DNA from: Magnetospirillum fulvum MGU-K5
GTDB taxonomy: Bacteria > Pseudomonadota > Alphaproteobacteria > Rhodospirillales > Magnetospirillaceae
Assembly (NCBI RefSeq): GCF_000442515.1
Contig: NZ_AQPH01000026.1
Location: 1 to 42,265, forward strand
DNA length: 42,265 nt
Direction: 5' to 3'
Both the position numbers and the translations under genes were made by a program. The first letter of the stretch is position 1; the number at the start of each line of letters is the position of its first letter. The notes under the pieces are model-generated. The model saw only the letters and a program-made list of their open reading frames with translations, did no database searches and had not been told where the DNA came from. Positions 6,585-16,170 of the stretch are shown in pieces.

Positions 6585-7379
6585 TCAGGCGTTGGCGGAC
6601 TTGATCAGACGCAGAAGCGGCTGGTGAAGATGATCGTTGCCGGCAACGATCTCGCCAGTCTCCAGCAGCTTGTTGCCACCCTCATAATCGGTGACATAGC
6701 CACCCGCTTCACGCACCAGAACAACGCCCGCGGCAATGTCCCACGGCTTGATCCCGGCTTCCCAATAGCCGTCGCAGCGACCAGCGGCGACATAGGCAAG
6801 GTCAAGGGCGGCCGAACCGAAACGGCGCACGCCCGCGACATTCTTCATCACCACGCCCAATTCGCGCAGGAACGGTTCGTGCCCATCGCGGCCGTGGAAG
6901 GGGATGCCGGTGGCCAGAACCGAATCCTCAAGCTTGCGTCGGGCGGACACCCGCAGGCGGCGTTCGTTGAGGAAGGCACCCGCGCCCTTTTCGGCGTGGA
7001 ACATCTCGTCGCCAAGCGGCTGATAGACGACACCGGCGATCAACTCGCCCTCGCGTTCCAGCGCGATCGAGATGCAGAAATTAGGAATTCCGTGCAGGAA
7101 GTTGGTGGTGCCGTCAATCGGGTCGACGATCCAGCGATTGCTTTTATCGTCGCCAGCGATCTCGCCGCCTTCTTCCATCAGAAAGCCATAGGCGGGCCGC
7201 GCCTTCTTCAGTTCCTGCCGCAGCGTCTTTTCGACCTTGAGGTCGGCGGACGAGACGAAATCGGACGGCCCCTTGCGCGACACCTGGAGATTTTCGATCT
7301 CGCCATAATCGCGCACCAGCGACCGGGCCGCTTTGCGCGCGGCCCCCATCATGACATTGAGCAGGGCGGAACGGACCAT
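6585..7379 (-). CDS. suhB: Inositol monophosphatase family protein (SuhB-like)
   Basis: A protein of 264 aa from the ATG at 7379; a GTG lies one codon upstream, and AAGGAAA precedes it. It has the metal-binding signatures of Mg-dependent, lithium-sensitive phosphatases: the acidic pair EEGG near residue 70, DPIDGTTNF near 86-94, and the C-terminal WEAGIKPWDIAAGVVLVREA with its conserved WD. The expected reaction is hydrolysis of myo-inositol-1-phosphate or a related sugar phosphate; E. coli SuhB also acts in rRNA transcription. It lies downstream of efp on the same strand and upstream of the OmpA-domain gene. Family assignment is firm, substrate is not. Confidence 0.9.
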   Translation of the reverse strand: MVRSALLNVMMGAARKAARSLVRDYGEIENLQVSRKGPSDFVSSADLKVEKTLRQELKKARPAYGFLMEEGGEIAGDDKSNRWIVDPIDGTTNFLHGIPNFCISIALEREGELIAGVVYQPLGDEMFHAEKGAGAFLNERRLRVSARRKLEDSVLATGIPFHGRDGHEPFLRELGVVMKNVAGVRRFGSAALDLAYVAAGRCDGYWEAGIKPWDIAAGVVLVREAGGYVTDYEGGNKLLETGEIVAGNDHLHQPLLRLIKSANA

Positions 7380-7475
7380 CACGGCGAGGGTTTTCCTTAC
7401 TAAAATAGAGTTTCCGGGGTGGACGAAAGGCGTCCCGCGAGACCATGGGCCGCCCGAGCCAACCTCGAACGGCCC

Positions 7476-7537
7476 GTCAGGCCCTGAACCCGGCTTCGGG
7501 CCTGACGAAGGAGTATACCGATTCCGCAGCCGGAATC
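7476..7537. terminator. Two strong hairpins between efp and suhB
   Basis: GTCAGGCCC (7476-7484) pairs perfectly with GGGCCTGAC (7498-7506), and GATTCCG (7520-7526) pairs with CGGAATC (7531-7537). Both lie just downstream of the efp stop on the minus strand. Neither is followed by a clear T-run, so they may be transcript-stabilising or partial termination structures rather than classical intrinsic terminators. Confidence 0.4.
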
Positions 7538-7549
7538 ATCGCCGGGCTT

Positions 7550-8116
7550 TTAGCCCTTGAAGCGCTCGACATAGGAACAATCGACGGTCGCGACCCAGAT
7601 CTTCTCGCCAGCGGCCAGGAAGGGCGGCACCAGGATCTTCAGGCCGTTTTCGAGCTTGGCCGGCTTGTAGGAGGACGACGCGGTCTGCCCCTTGACCACG
7701 GGATCGGCCTCGACCACTTGCATCACCACCTTTTCCGGCAGCGACACCGACACCGGCGAACCTTCGACGAAATCGACGGTGACCGCCATGCCGTCCTGCA
7801 AGAAAGCGGCGCTTTCGCCCAGGATATCGGTGGGGACGGTGAACTGCTCGAAGGTTTCCTGCTCCATGAAGGTCAGAGACTGATCGTCGCCGAACAGGAA
7901 GGTGCAGTCCTTTTCCTCAACGCTGCACTTCTCGACGGTGTCGGCGGTGCGCCAGCGTTCGTTGGTCTTGGTTCCGGTGCGGATGTCGCGCATTTCAACG
8001 GCGATGAACGCGCCACCCTTTCCGGGCTGAATGATCTGGATCTTCAGTACCGAGAACTGGCGTCCGTTATGTTCGAGGATATTGCCGGGGCGAATCAGAT
8101 TGGCGTTGATCTTCAT
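7550..8116 (-). CDS. efp: Translation elongation factor P
   Basis: A protein of 188 aa, the usual EF-P length. The N-terminal KOW-like domain includes QIIQPGKGGAFIAVEMRDI, with Lys33 at the tip where E. coli EF-P carries its beta-lysine modification. The middle OB domain and the C-terminal OB domain (LPEKVVMQVVEADP, GQTASSSYKPA, GEKIWVATVDCSYVERF) follow. EF-P enters the ribosomal E site and relieves stalling at polyproline. No lysyl-modification genes (epmA/epmB) are in the window. A proline-rich protein encoded just downstream (5309-6480) would be a natural client. Confidence 0.97.
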   Translation of the reverse strand: MKINANLIRPGNILEHNGRQFSVLKIQIIQPGKGGAFIAVEMRDIRTGTKTNERWRTADTVEKCSVEEKDCTFLFGDDQSLTFMEQETFEQFTVPTDILGESAAFLQDGMAVTVDFVEGSPVSVSLPEKVVMQVVEADPVVKGQTASSSYKPAKLENGLKILVPPFLAAGEKIWVATVDCSYVERFKG

Positions 8117-8152
8117 GGTCGATCCAGGAGCTTTAGGAAAAATCAGGCGCGG

Positions 8153-8181
8153 ACCCTAACAGCTTGCCCCGGCGAAGGCAA
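8153..8181 (-). promoter_or_regulatory. Candidate efp promoter
   Basis: On the minus strand, TTGCCT (8181-8176) and TAGGGT (8158-8153) are separated by 17 bases and lie about 40 bases upstream of the efp start. They match the -35 and -10 consensus moderately. The call rests on spacing and position only. Confidence 0.35.
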
Positions 8182-8230
8182 CCGCGAGCGCCGGTTTCGC
8201 GTGCCGACGCCTTCGTTTTGCCAAGCGGAG

Positions 8231-8259
8231 TTGACCAAGCCGGGGGGCGTTGCTATCTC
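8231..8259 (+). promoter_or_regulatory. Candidate promoter of the menFDBC operon
   Basis: TTGACC (8231-8236) and TATCTC (8254-8259) are separated by 17 bases, about 150 bases upstream of menF. Between this site and menF there is a 7-base inverted repeat near 8307-8322 and a possible 12-codon open frame (8348-8386) preceded by GAGGGA. Confidence 0.35.
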
Positions 8260-8407
8260 TTGTCCGGTGATCCTGGGCGGTCCACCGCGCCCGTCCTCTC
8301 ACTCTCGCCGCTGGCGGCGACCCTTTCTACTGAGGGACCCCGTCACGATGGCACGCTTCATCCAAGAGACCGAATGCGCGATATGATTGCAAGTGGGGGC
8401 GGCCAAG

Positions 8408-9784
8408 ATGCCGGTTCCTTCCCAGCGCGGTGACGCGCGCCCTGATCGAAACATCCTGCTGGCCGATCTTTCGCGTCGGTTGCAGCGGATTGATGCGCCC
8501 GGGCCCGGCCTGTTCAGCGTGACCCTGGCCGTTCCCGAGTTGGACGACGTTCTACTGCCGCCGCCCTTGCCTGATTTGTGGTCGTGGCTGCGACCCGGCG
8601 ACGGGATGGCGCTGATCGCATCAGGCACGGCATATGAAGCCGTTTGTTCCAGCCCCGAGAGAGTAGACGAGGTCTTACGCGACCTCGATTGGACCCATCT
8701 CGATCTGGAGAGTGATTTCGATCAGAGCGGTACCGAACCGGTTGCCTTCCTCGGCCATGGTTTCGGCGGCCCCGATCCTTCTTGCCTGCCGCCCGCGATG
8801 GTGCGGGTGCCGCGCCTGCTGTTGCGTCGTCTTCCGGATCGGTGTGAGCTGATCTTCAGCCATCATGGCGTCGCCTCGGCCTCCGAACTCCACGCTTTGT
8901 GGATCAGCGAAGCGGATCGTCTGCTTACCGCACTTGACGCTGTGGTGCCGTCCGCTGCTCCGGTCGATCTGGTCCGGCTTGACGAGACCCCACAGCCAGA
9001 TTCGTTTCGTTGTCGTGTCGGCAAGGCCACCCGGTCGATCGCCGCCGGTCAGGTCGAGAAAGTGGTGCTATCGCGCCGGATCACCGTTGCCGCGCCGCGT
9101 CCGTTCCGTCCTGAACGATTGGTCCGCGAATTGGCGGCGCGCCACCCCTCTTGTGCGATTTTCACGGTTGGATTCGGAGAGCGGACCCTGGTGGCGGCCA
9201 GTCCCGAACGTCTGGTCGCCTGTACGGGCCGCCGAGTTGAGAGCTATGCCCTGGCCGGGACCGCGCCGTCCGATCCCGCCGATCCCTTTCTCGGCGGGCG
9301 GTTGTTGAGTGGGGCTAAGGATCGTCACGAACATCAACTGGTCGTGGGCTGGATTTCAAGTGCTCTCAACGATCTCTGTGACGATCTTGACGTCCCATCC
9401 GAACCGAGACGGATGATCCTGGGCCAGCTTGAGCATTTGTGGACGCCGATTTCGGGGACGTTGAAACCGGGGGCCGGTCTGCTACAGGCGGCGCGGGCGC
9501 TGCACCCGACTCCGGCGGTGGCGGGCTTGCCGTTGGAGTCCGCCCGCACTTTGCTGGACGAACTGGGCGAAAGCCGCTCGGGCTGGTACACCGGCGCGTT
9601 CGGATGGATCGACCGGGCAGGCGACGGCGAAATGGCGGTGGTGTTGCGTTGTGCCCTGCTGGATGGTGACCGGGCCGAAATCGCGGCCGGAGCCGGGATC
9701 GTTGCCGCCTCTGATCCAGAAGCCGAGTTCACCGAAACCGAACTGAAGCTGCGGACCATGCTTGATGCGCTGCGGAGCGCGTGA
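8408..9784 (+). CDS. menF: Isochorismate synthase
   Basis: A protein of 458 aa from the ATG at 8408, preceded by GTGGGGGC; a TTG seven codons upstream is less likely. The C-terminal half is a chorismate-binding domain: GQVEKVVLSRRIT with the catalytic lysine, FERTL-like FGERTLVAASPERLV, YALAGTAPSD, HEHQLVVGWI, HLWTPISGTL, LHPTPAVAGLP, ESRSGWYTGAFGWID and GAGIVAASDPEAEF. It converts chorismate to isochorismate, the first committed step of menaquinone synthesis. An EntC-like siderophore role is unlikely because menD, menB and menC follow directly. The menD start comes 4 bases after the menF stop. Confidence 0.95.
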   Translation: MPVPSQRGDARPDRNILLADLSRRLQRIDAPGPGLFSVTLAVPELDDVLLPPPLPDLWSWLRPGDGMALIASGTAYEAVCSSPERVDEVLRDLDWTHLDLESDFDQSGTEPVAFLGHGFGGPDPSCLPPAMVRVPRLLLRRLPDRCELIFSHHGVASASELHALWISEADRLLTALDAVVPSAAPVDLVRLDETPQPDSFRCRVGKATRSIAAGQVEKVVLSRRITVAAPRPFRPERLVRELAARHPSCAIFTVGFGERTLVAASPERLVACTGRRVESYALAGTAPSDPADPFLGGRLLSGAKDRHEHQLVVGWISSALNDLCDDLDVPSEPRRMILGQLEHLWTPISGTLKPGAGLLQAARALHPTPAVAGLPLESARTLLDELGESRSGWYTGAFGWIDRAGDGEMAVVLRCALLDGDRAEIAAGAGIVAASDPEAEFTETELKLRTMLDALRSA

Positions 9785-9788
9785 AGCG

Positions 9789-11465
9789 ATGACAACTCAG
9801 GGCGACCTCAACGCGGCGTGGGCCACGGCGTTGATCGACGGACTGGCCCAGGCGGGCATCACCCGGGCGGTGATTTCGCCGGGGTCACGCTCGACCCCGC
9901 TGGCCTTGGCCTGTCTGCGCCATCCCAACCTCGTCAGCCGCATCCTGCTCGACGAGCGGGTTGCCGCCTTTTATGCCCTCGGGCTGGCGCGCGCCGAAGG
10001 GCAGCCGGTAATTTTGATCTGCACCTCGGGTTCGGCGGTGGCGAACTGGTATCCGGCAGTGGCCGAGGCCGATGCCGCCCGGATCCCGCTGATCCTGTTG
10101 ACCGCCGATCGTCCGCCCGAATTGCAGGATTGCGGGGCGAACCAGACTTTTGACCAGCGTGCTTTGTTCGCGCCTCAGCTTCGCGCCGCCCACACGCTGC
10201 CGCCCGCCGAGCCGGGCCGGGACTGGCTCGGCTCGCTGGCGGCCCGGGTCGTCAGCCAAAGTCAGTGGCCGCTGGCGGGGCCGGTCCAGATCAATGTGCC
10301 GTTCCGCGAGCCTCTGCTCGAATCCTCGCCGCCACCGCCCGCTACGTCATTGCCGCCGCTGGTGCTGTTGCCGCGTCTGACCCTGGGCACCGATGCGATT
10401 ACGATTCTGGCGCGACGGATCGAGGGACGGCGTGGGGTAATCCTGGCCGGGGCCGAATCCTTGTCGCCCGAGCCGCTGGTGCGGTTGGCCGAGGCGCTCA
10501 ACTGGCCGATCATTGCCGATCCGTTGAGCGGGCTGCGGTTTGGCCCTCATGATCGTGAGCGGGTGATGGCTCGCGCCGATCTGTTCCTGCGTGGACACTT
10601 TCAGCCCGCCGACATCGTGTTGCGTTTCGGGGCTTTCCCGGTGTCAAAAGCGGTCGGGCAATGGCAAGCCCGCGCCGCCGAACGGATTGTTGTCAGCCGG
10701 GATTCACGTTGGCCTGATCCTGGCCGCGATGCGGCAACGATGATCCATGCCGATCCCGCTTTGTTGGCCGAGGCTCTGGCAGAGACGGTGACACGCCCGG
10801 CTGCGCCCAATTGGCTGCACTCCTGGCAGGCCATTGAGCGCCACGGTGCCGCAGTAGCCGAACGACTGGCCTCGCCCGAAACCGACCTGTTCCAGGCTGC
10901 GATTGCCGCTCTGCCCGAGGATGCTTTGCTGTTCGTCGGCAATTCGATGACGATCCGGGATCTCGACGATTTCTCAGGAACGTCGGATAAATCTTTGACG
11001 ATCATGTGTAATCGCGGTCTGAGCGGCATTGACGGCAACCTGTCGACTTTCTTCGGCGCGGTCGCTTCGGGGCGCTTCTCCGCCGCGCTGGCCTTGGTTG
11101 GTGACCTGACCTTCCTGCACGATCTCGGCGGATTGGCGGCGGGCCAGAGCCTGTCGGCAACGATCGGGCTATTGGACAATGGCGGCGGCGGCATCTTCGA
11201 GTACCTGCCTCAGCAATCTCTACCCGAGTTCACCTCGGGCTGGCTGACGCCGCAGCGGGCCGATGTTGCCGCCGCCACCGCCGTCTGGGGGCACCGTTAC
11301 CGGCCGACCGAGCCGGATGGCTTTGCCGCCGCCCTGGCCAAATCCCTGGCCGATCCCGGCGTCAGCGTCAGTGTGCTTCATCTTGCTATCGACCGAGCCG
11401 GTTCCGCCGCGCGTCACCGCGCGGTCTGGGCCGCTTCATCATTATCCGAGGAGACTTCCGCATGA
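9789..11465 (+). CDS. menD: SEPHCHC synthase (thiamine-diphosphate enzyme)
   Basis: A protein of 558 aa, normal for MenD. The N-terminal pyrimidine-binding domain has [20 protein letters not shown], the cofactor-activating glutamate in [16 protein letters not shown] and [37 protein letters not shown] is a MenD signature. The C-terminal pyrophosphate domain has [46 protein letters not shown] and NNGG-like [15 protein letters not shown]. It joins isochorismate and the succinyl semialdehyde unit from 2-oxoglutarate. The start at 9789 is chosen because it begins 4 bases after the menF stop. Its stop overlaps the menB start (ATGA). Confidence 0.97.
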   Translation: MTTQGDLNAAWATALIDGLAQAGITRAVISPGSRSTPLALACLRHPNLVSRILLDERVAAFYALGLARAEGQPVILICTSGSAVANWYPAVAEADAARIPLILLTADRPPELQDCGANQTFDQRALFAPQLRAAHTLPPAEPGRDWLGSLAARVVSQSQWPLAGPVQINVPFREPLLESSPPPPATSLPPLVLLPRLTLGTDAITILARRIEGRRGVILAGAESLSPEPLVRLAEALNWPIIADPLSGLRFGPHDRERVMARADLFLRGHFQPADIVLRFGAFPVSKAVGQWQARAAERIVVSRDSRWPDPGRDAATMIHADPALLAEALAETVTRPAAPNWLHSWQAIERHGAAVAERLASPETDLFQAAIAALPEDALLFVGNSMTIRDLDDFSGTSDKSLTIMCNRGLSGIDGNLSTFFGAVASGRFSAALALVGDLTFLHDLGGLAAGQSLSATIGLLDNGGGGIFEYLPQQSLPEFTSGWLTPQRADVAAATAVWGHRYRPTEPDGFAAALAKSLADPGVSVSVLHLAIDRAGSAARHRAVWAASSLSEETSA

Positions 11466-12286
11466 CTGAGTGGATTCCCGTCGAGGGTTTCGCCTTCACC
11501 GACATCCTGTACGACCGCACCGACGGGATTGCCCGGATCAGCTTCAACCGTCCGCACGTTCACAACGCCTTCCGGCCCGAAACGCTGGAAGAGGTGATGA
11601 AGGCGCTGCGTCATGCCCGCTTCGATGCCTCGATCGGGGTGGTGATCCTGACCGGCGTCGGCGATAAGGCGTTCTGTTCCGGTGGCGATCAGAGCGTGCG
11701 TGGCGACAATGGCGGCTATAAGGATCAGGAAGGGGTTCACCACCTCAACGCCCTCGACCTTCAGCGCGAAATCCGTTCCTGCCCCAAGCCGGTGGTGGCG
11801 ATGGTGGCGGGATGGTCGATTGGTGGCGGTAACGTACTGCAATTGCTGTGCGATCTGACCATCGCCGCCGACAATGCCCGCTTCGGCCAGACCGGGCCGA
11901 AGGTTGGCAGCTTTGACGCCGGGTTCGGGGCCGGAATTCTGGCCCGCACCATCGGCGTCAAGAAGGCCAAGGAAGTCTGGTTCATGTGCCGTCAGTACGA
12001 CGCCCAGCAGGCGCTGGAGATGGGCTGGATCAACGCGGTCGTGCCGCTGGCGCAGTTGGAGGAAGAGACGGTTGCCTGGTGCCGCCGGATGCTCGAACTG
12101 TCGCCGACCGCGCTGCGCATCCTGAAGACCGCGTTCAACGCCGATAGTGACGGCATGTCGGGAATTCAGGAACTGGCGGGCAACGCCACCGCTTTGTTCT
12201 ACATGACCGAGGAAGGGCAGGAGGGGCGCAATGCCTTCCTGGAAAAGCGCGCGCCCGATTTCGACCGGTTCCCGCGTCGGCCGTGA
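11462..12286 (+). CDS. menB: 1,4-dihydroxy-2-naphthoyl-CoA synthase
   Basis: A protein of 274 aa of the crotonase fold. Diagnostic MenB segments are present: [64 protein letters not shown] and [18 protein letters not shown]. The QTG pattern is that of bicarbonate-dependent (type I) MenB as in E. coli. It closes the ring of o-succinylbenzoyl-CoA to DHNA-CoA. Its substrate would be made by MenE, encoded on the opposite strand just downstream. GGAG lies before the ATG, and menC begins inside its last codons (GTGA overlap). Confidence 0.97.
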   Translation: MTEWIPVEGFAFTDILYDRTDGIARISFNRPHVHNAFRPETLEEVMKALRHARFDASIGVVILTGVGDKAFCSGGDQSVRGDNGGYKDQEGVHHLNALDLQREIRSCPKPVVAMVAGWSIGGGNVLQLLCDLTIAADNARFGQTGPKVGSFDAGFGAGILARTIGVKKAKEVWFMCRQYDAQQALEMGWINAVVPLAQLEEETVAWCRRMLELSPTALRILKTAFNADSDGMSGIQELAGNATALFYMTEEGQEGRNAFLEKRAPDFDRFPRRP

Positions 12287-13296
12287 GCCGGATCGTCGGC
12301 TTCAGACTCGATCCCTATGCCCTGCCGTTGAAGACGCCTTGGCGGACGGCGGCCGGAACGGTTCGCCTTCGCCATGGTTGGCTGGTGCGGGTCGAGGACG
12401 AAGACGGCGGGGTCGGACTCGGCGACCAGCCCGCGTTGCTGCCCGATCAGGAGCAGGGTGGGCTGGAAACGCGGCTGAGGCACCAAGGGGACGCCCTTCT
12501 GGGGCGGAGCTTGGGCGAAGCTCTGGACTGGCCCGATCTCTGCTTTGGGATCGAGACCGCCCTGTTGGACCTGGAGGCGCAGCGGCAGGGCGTGCCATTG
12601 CGCCGTCTGCTGTCGCCCACGGCGGAGGATCGGGTCAAGGTCAACGCCGTTGCCCCCCTGGATGGCATCGTTGCGATGGCGGAACAAGGCTTCGGGATCG
12701 TCAAGGTCAAGGTTGGCCTTGCGCCCTGGCCCGCCGAGGTGGCTGCGCTGCGCCGACTGAACCTACCGCCGGGGGTGATGCTGCGGCTTGACGCCAACCG
12801 GGCCTGGAGCCGGATCGAAGCGGAAGGGTTCCTGGCTGCGATTGTCGATCTGCCGATCGAATCGCTGGAGGAGCCGTTGCGCGAGGCCGATATCACCGGG
12901 TTGGCCTCGCTGCAATCCACCACCCCGATCGCGCTGGCGATTGACGAAAGCCTCGACCAGATCGGGGTGGATTCGCTGCTAATCGATCCGCCGGTCCGCC
13001 GTCTGGTGCTGAAACCGGCGCTGCTGGGCGGGCTGCGCCGGACTCTGTCCGTGGCGGCTTCCGCCCGCGCTGTCGGCTACGATATTGTTGTGACGACCTA
13101 TATCGAGTCCGCAATCGGGGTCGCCGCGGTGGCCAACCTCGCCGCCGCGCTTGATCCCGAAGCGCGGATGGCGCACGGATTGGCGACGTCCGCTCTGTTC
13201 GTCAGCGACGTCGCCGAACCCTTGCCGATTGCCTCGGGTGTCTTGACCCTTCCCGCAAGTCCAGGACTCGGATTAAGCTTAAAAGTCAGTAATTAA
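12283..13296 (+). CDS. menC: o-Succinylbenzoate synthase
   Basis: A protein of 337 aa of the enolase superfamily, starting at a GTG that overlaps the menB stop. The catalytic elements of OSBS/muconate-lactonizing enzymes are visible in order: the KVKVG lysine pair, LDANRAW with the first metal aspartate, ESLEEPL with the second metal ligand, AIDES with the third, and the LKPALLGG lysine. It dehydrates SHCHC to o-succinylbenzoate. menH is absent from the window. The 3' end overlaps that of menE by 11 bases on the opposite strand. Confidence 0.93.
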   Translation: MSRIVGFRLDPYALPLKTPWRTAAGTVRLRHGWLVRVEDEDGGVGLGDQPALLPDQEQGGLETRLRHQGDALLGRSLGEALDWPDLCFGIETALLDLEAQRQGVPLRRLLSPTAEDRVKVNAVAPLDGIVAMAEQGFGIVKVKVGLAPWPAEVAALRRLNLPPGVMLRLDANRAWSRIEAEGFLAAIVDLPIESLEEPLREADITGLASLQSTTPIALAIDESLDQIGVDSLLIDPPVRRLVLKPALLGGLRRTLSVAASARAVGYDIVVTTYIESAIGVAAVANLAAALDPEARMAHGLATSALFVSDVAEPLPIASGVLTLPASPGLGLSLKVSN

Positions 13297-14647
13297 GCGC
13301 TATTTCCTGTAGCTTTGTGCGATCGGTCTTGCCATTCGGATTGAGCGGCAGCGCGTCCACCGTCACCGCCCGACGGGGGCGCAAATGCGACGGCAGATGC
13401 GCGCGGCACCAGTCCAGGAAGGCATCGGGGGCAATCTCTCCGACCAGAATTGCAACAATCAGATCGCCCCACACTGGGTCGGGGCGGCCGGTGACGGCCA
13501 GCGCCCGCACCCCGGGGCAGCGCCCGGCCAGCGTCTCGATTTCGGCGGGATGGACGTTCTCACCGCCGCTGATCAGCATATCGTCGGCGCGCCCCAGGAT
13601 CACCAGACGACCCTGCGCGTCGAGACGGCCGAGATCGTTGGTTTCGAACCAGCCTCCGGGCGTCAGTCCGAGTCCCGGCCGCAAATCCGGGTTCAGATAG
13701 CCCACCATCACCATCGGGCCGCGTACCCGCACCCGGCCTTCGGGCGAAAATCCGATCTCGACCCCCGGCAGCGGTGTTCCGGCCAGTCCCGGGCTCCAGA
13801 TGGCGACATCGGAGCAGGTGGCGACCTGCGATCCCGCCTCGCTCATCCCATAGCTCGGCAGCAGTGGCCAACCGGCCTCCAAGGCCCGCTCGGCGAGGGC
13901 GGCGGGCAGACCGGCGCCGCCGATCAGGGCCGCACGTAGGCGGGACGCCGGGTGGCAACCGTGATCGAGCAGCAGACCCAGCATCGCCGGAACCAGCGAC
14001 ACATGGCTGACCCGGCCGGATTCAAGGTCGCTCGAAACCTTTTCGACATCGAAACGGGGGTGAAGCCGCACCGTCGCCCCGGACTCGAGGCAGCGCAACA
14101 GGACCGATAATCCGCCGATATGAACCATCGGCAGGCAGCCCAGCCAGACATCACCGGGTTCGAGCGGGATCATCCGTCGCGAGGCCCGCACCGCCGCCGC
14201 CAGATTGGCCCCGGTCAGCATCGTTCCTTTCGGCGTTCCGGTGCTGCCGCTGGTGGCCACGATCAATTGGACCTGATCGGGGGGTAGTTCCGGTCGGGCT
14301 GGAGTATTGAAGCAGGGGGCGGGCAGGGTGCCAAGCGGATCGGCTCCCCCGGCGGCGGCCAGCAACCCGCGCTGGCGCTCCTCGGGCAGGGCCGGATTGA
14401 CCGGCAGCAGGGCCCGGCCGACACGGGGAGCGGCCAAGGCCAGCAGTGCCAGCGCCTCCGCGTCGCCGATCCGCGCCGCCAGCGGTTGGCCCGAAGGAGC
14501 GGGCCTTGCCGCCAATGCGGCTGCTAACGCATCGGCCTGTCGGTCGAGGGCGGAAAAACTCCATCTTTGCCCGTCGACGACATCAAGGGCGCAGACATCC
14601 GGACGCAGGCTGGCTTGACGCCGCGCCCAGCCAGAGGGTGCGTTCAC
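13286..14647 (-). CDS. menE: o-Succinylbenzoate-CoA ligase
   Basis: A protein of 453 aa of the ANL adenylate-forming family. Motifs include the phosphate loop TSGSTGTPKGTMLT, LPMVHIGGLSVLLRC, LPSYGMSEAGSQVAT, GWFETNDLGRLD, GRADDMLISGGENVHPAEIE and the C-terminal catalytic lysine in NPNGKTDRTKL. It activates o-succinylbenzoate to its CoA thioester. The ligase could act on another acid, but adjacency to menC supports menE. The start overlaps the ubiE stop (ATGA), so menE is cotranscribed with ubiE and converges on menC. The N-terminus is alanine-rich and shorter than in long-chain acyl-CoA ligases. Confidence 0.93.
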   Translation of the reverse strand: MNAPSGWARRQASLRPDVCALDVVDGQRWSFSALDRQADALAAALAARPAPSGQPLAARIGDAEALALLALAAPRVGRALLPVNPALPEERQRGLLAAAGGADPLGTLPAPCFNTPARPELPPDQVQLIVATSGSTGTPKGTMLTGANLAAAVRASRRMIPLEPGDVWLGCLPMVHIGGLSVLLRCLESGATVRLHPRFDVEKVSSDLESGRVSHVSLVPAMLGLLLDHGCHPASRLRAALIGGAGLPAALAERALEAGWPLLPSYGMSEAGSQVATCSDVAIWSPGLAGTPLPGVEIGFSPEGRVRVRGPMVMVGYLNPDLRPGLGLTPGGWFETNDLGRLDAQGRLVILGRADDMLISGGENVHPAEIETLAGRCPGVRALAVTGRPDPVWGDLIVAILVGEIAPDAFLDWCRAHLPSHLRPRRAVTVDALPLNPNGKTDRTKLQEIALNY

Positions 14648-15369
14648 CGCGCTTTGGTGGCGATGTGCAGACAGGCGATGCCGAAGCTGAGATCGCGATA
14701 GCGTACGTCGGCGAAACCGGCGGCACGGAACATCGCGGCGAATTCCTCCTGATCGGGGAAGCGGCGAATCGATTCGACCAGATAGGCATAGGCTTCGGGG
14801 GCTTGGGCGACCAGGGCGCCCAGACGCGGAATCACCTGAAACGAAAACAGATCATAGAACGGGCGGATCAGCCGGTGCGGACGCGAGAATTCAAGGCAAT
14901 AGGCGGTCCCGCCCGGCTTCAGGACCCGGTGGATGTCGGCTAGGGCGAGGTCGAGCCTCGTCACATTGCGGATGCCAAAGGAAATCGTCAGCGTATCGAC
15001 GCTGTTGTCGGCCAGCGGAATCGCTTCGGCTTCACCGGCCAGCCAGACCAGCCCCTCATTGCCGGGGCGGTGGCGTCCGGCATTCATCATCTCGGTGCTG
15101 GGATCGCAGACGATCACCGTCCGGTCCGCGCCGTTCATCGCGCGGGCAACGTCGCCGGTGCCTCCGGCAAGATCGACGATCACCTGACCGGGGCGAGCCC
15201 CAACGGCCCGGACCAGCAACGCTTTCCATTGTCGGTGAATCCCCATCGACATCAGATCGTTCATCAGGTCGTAGCGAGGCGCCACAGCGCGGAACACCCG
15301 ACGGATGCGGTCGCGGCGTTCTGTCGGCGACACCTGACGAAAGCCAAAGCTGTTGTCGATCTCGGTCAT
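14644..15369 (-). CDS. ubiE: Demethylmenaquinone/ubiquinone C-methyltransferase
   Basis: A protein of 241 aa from the ATG at 15369; the frame remains open upstream to 15585 without homologous sequence. UbiE/MenG features are present: FRAVAPRYDLMNDLMSMGIH, VDLAGGTGDVARAM (SAM-binding motif I), LTISFGIRNVTRLDLAL and LKPGGTAYCLEFSRP, ending LSFGIACLHIATKA. It performs the C-methylation shared by ubiquinone and menaquinone synthesis, so the organism can be expected to make both quinones. Coupling to menE through an ATGA overlap ties it to the menaquinone branch here. Confidence 0.95.
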   Translation of the reverse strand: MTEIDNSFGFRQVSPTERRDRIRRVFRAVAPRYDLMNDLMSMGIHRQWKALLVRAVGARPGQVIVDLAGGTGDVARAMNGADRTVIVCDPSTEMMNAGRHRPGNEGLVWLAGEAEAIPLADNSVDTLTISFGIRNVTRLDLALADIHRVLKPGGTAYCLEFSRPHRLIRPFYDLFSFQVIPRLGALVAQAPEAYAYLVESIRRFPDQEEFAAMFRAAGFADVRYRDLSFGIACLHIATKAR

Positions 15370-15508
15370 GCTGCGCTTGATCCTAAAGGCCGGTGTCATC
15401 TGCCTGCCAAACAGGGTCGGCAAAGCGTCTATGATCTGATTTAACATTCGACCGGACGAACGGCAATCCTTGACCCGGTGTGCCGTGACAGGGAAAGGGA
15501 GAGCTTCT

Positions 15509-16147
15509 TTGAGTCTCGATCTGGTGCAAGCAGGCTCCTTTCTGGCGGTTGCCGTCGCGGTCACCTTGGCCCCCGGTCCCGACAATTTGATGATCCTCAG
15601 TCTGGGGTTGGCACGCGGCCGCCGCGCCGGTCTTGCTTTTGGCTTGGGCTGCGCCCTGGGGTGTTTATGCCATACCGCGCTGGCGGCGCTGGGGGTTAGT
15701 GCCTTGATCGCGGCATCGCCCGTCGCCTTTCTCGCCCTTCAAATCGTCGGCGGCATGTACCTGATCTGGTTAGGACTCGAGGCATGGCGCAGCCGGACCA
15801 CGCCAGCACCCACGATTCTATCGTCGTCGGGACCAAAGCCCCCGGTCTGGCCCTTGTTCCGACGCGGTCTGGCTGCCAATGCGATCAATCCCAAGGTTGT
15901 GCTGTTCTTCCTCGCCTTCCTGCCGCAATTCGTGGTGGTGGGACGCGCGGACAGCGAGGCGATGCAGATCGCGGCTCTGGGCGGGCTGTTCACCCTTCAA
16001 GCCGTGGTGCTGTTCGGTCTGATCGGCTGGTTTTCCGGCATGATCGGGCAATGGTTGGGACGGATCCCGGGCGCGGCCCGCCGGTTGGACCAGGTCGCCG
16101 GGACGATCTTCATCGGCCTCGGTCTTCGCCTGATCCTGGTGCGCTGA
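15509..16147 (+). CDS. LysE/RhtB-family amino acid exporter
   Basis: A protein of 212 aa with about six membrane helices. The LysE/RhtB signature is near the N-terminus (VAVTLAPGPDNLMILSLGLA), followed by GLGCALGCLCHTALAALG, YLIWLGLEAWR and NPKVVLFFLAFLPQFV. The TTG at 15509 is preferred to the TTG at 15470 because GGGAAAGGGAGAG sits just ahead of it and the first helix begins immediately. It exports an amino acid or derivative that cannot be specified. It is divergent from ubiE across about 140 bases. Confidence 0.85.
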   Translation: MSLDLVQAGSFLAVAVAVTLAPGPDNLMILSLGLARGRRAGLAFGLGCALGCLCHTALAALGVSALIAASPVAFLALQIVGGMYLIWLGLEAWRSRTTPAPTILSSSGPKPPVWPLFRRGLAANAINPKVVLFFLAFLPQFVVVGRADSEAMQIAALGGLFTLQAVVLFGLIGWFSGMIGQWLGRIPGAARRLDQVAGTIFIGLGLRLILVR

Positions 16148-16170
16148 TCCGCCGGTCGGTTCCGGCATAG

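Noticed and set aside
14644-15585. A 313-aa version of UbiE starting at 15585
   Set aside because: The first 72 residues look like untranslated leader (basic, low similarity). The homologous protein begins at the ATG at 15369, and the extension overlaps the start region of the divergent LysE-type gene.
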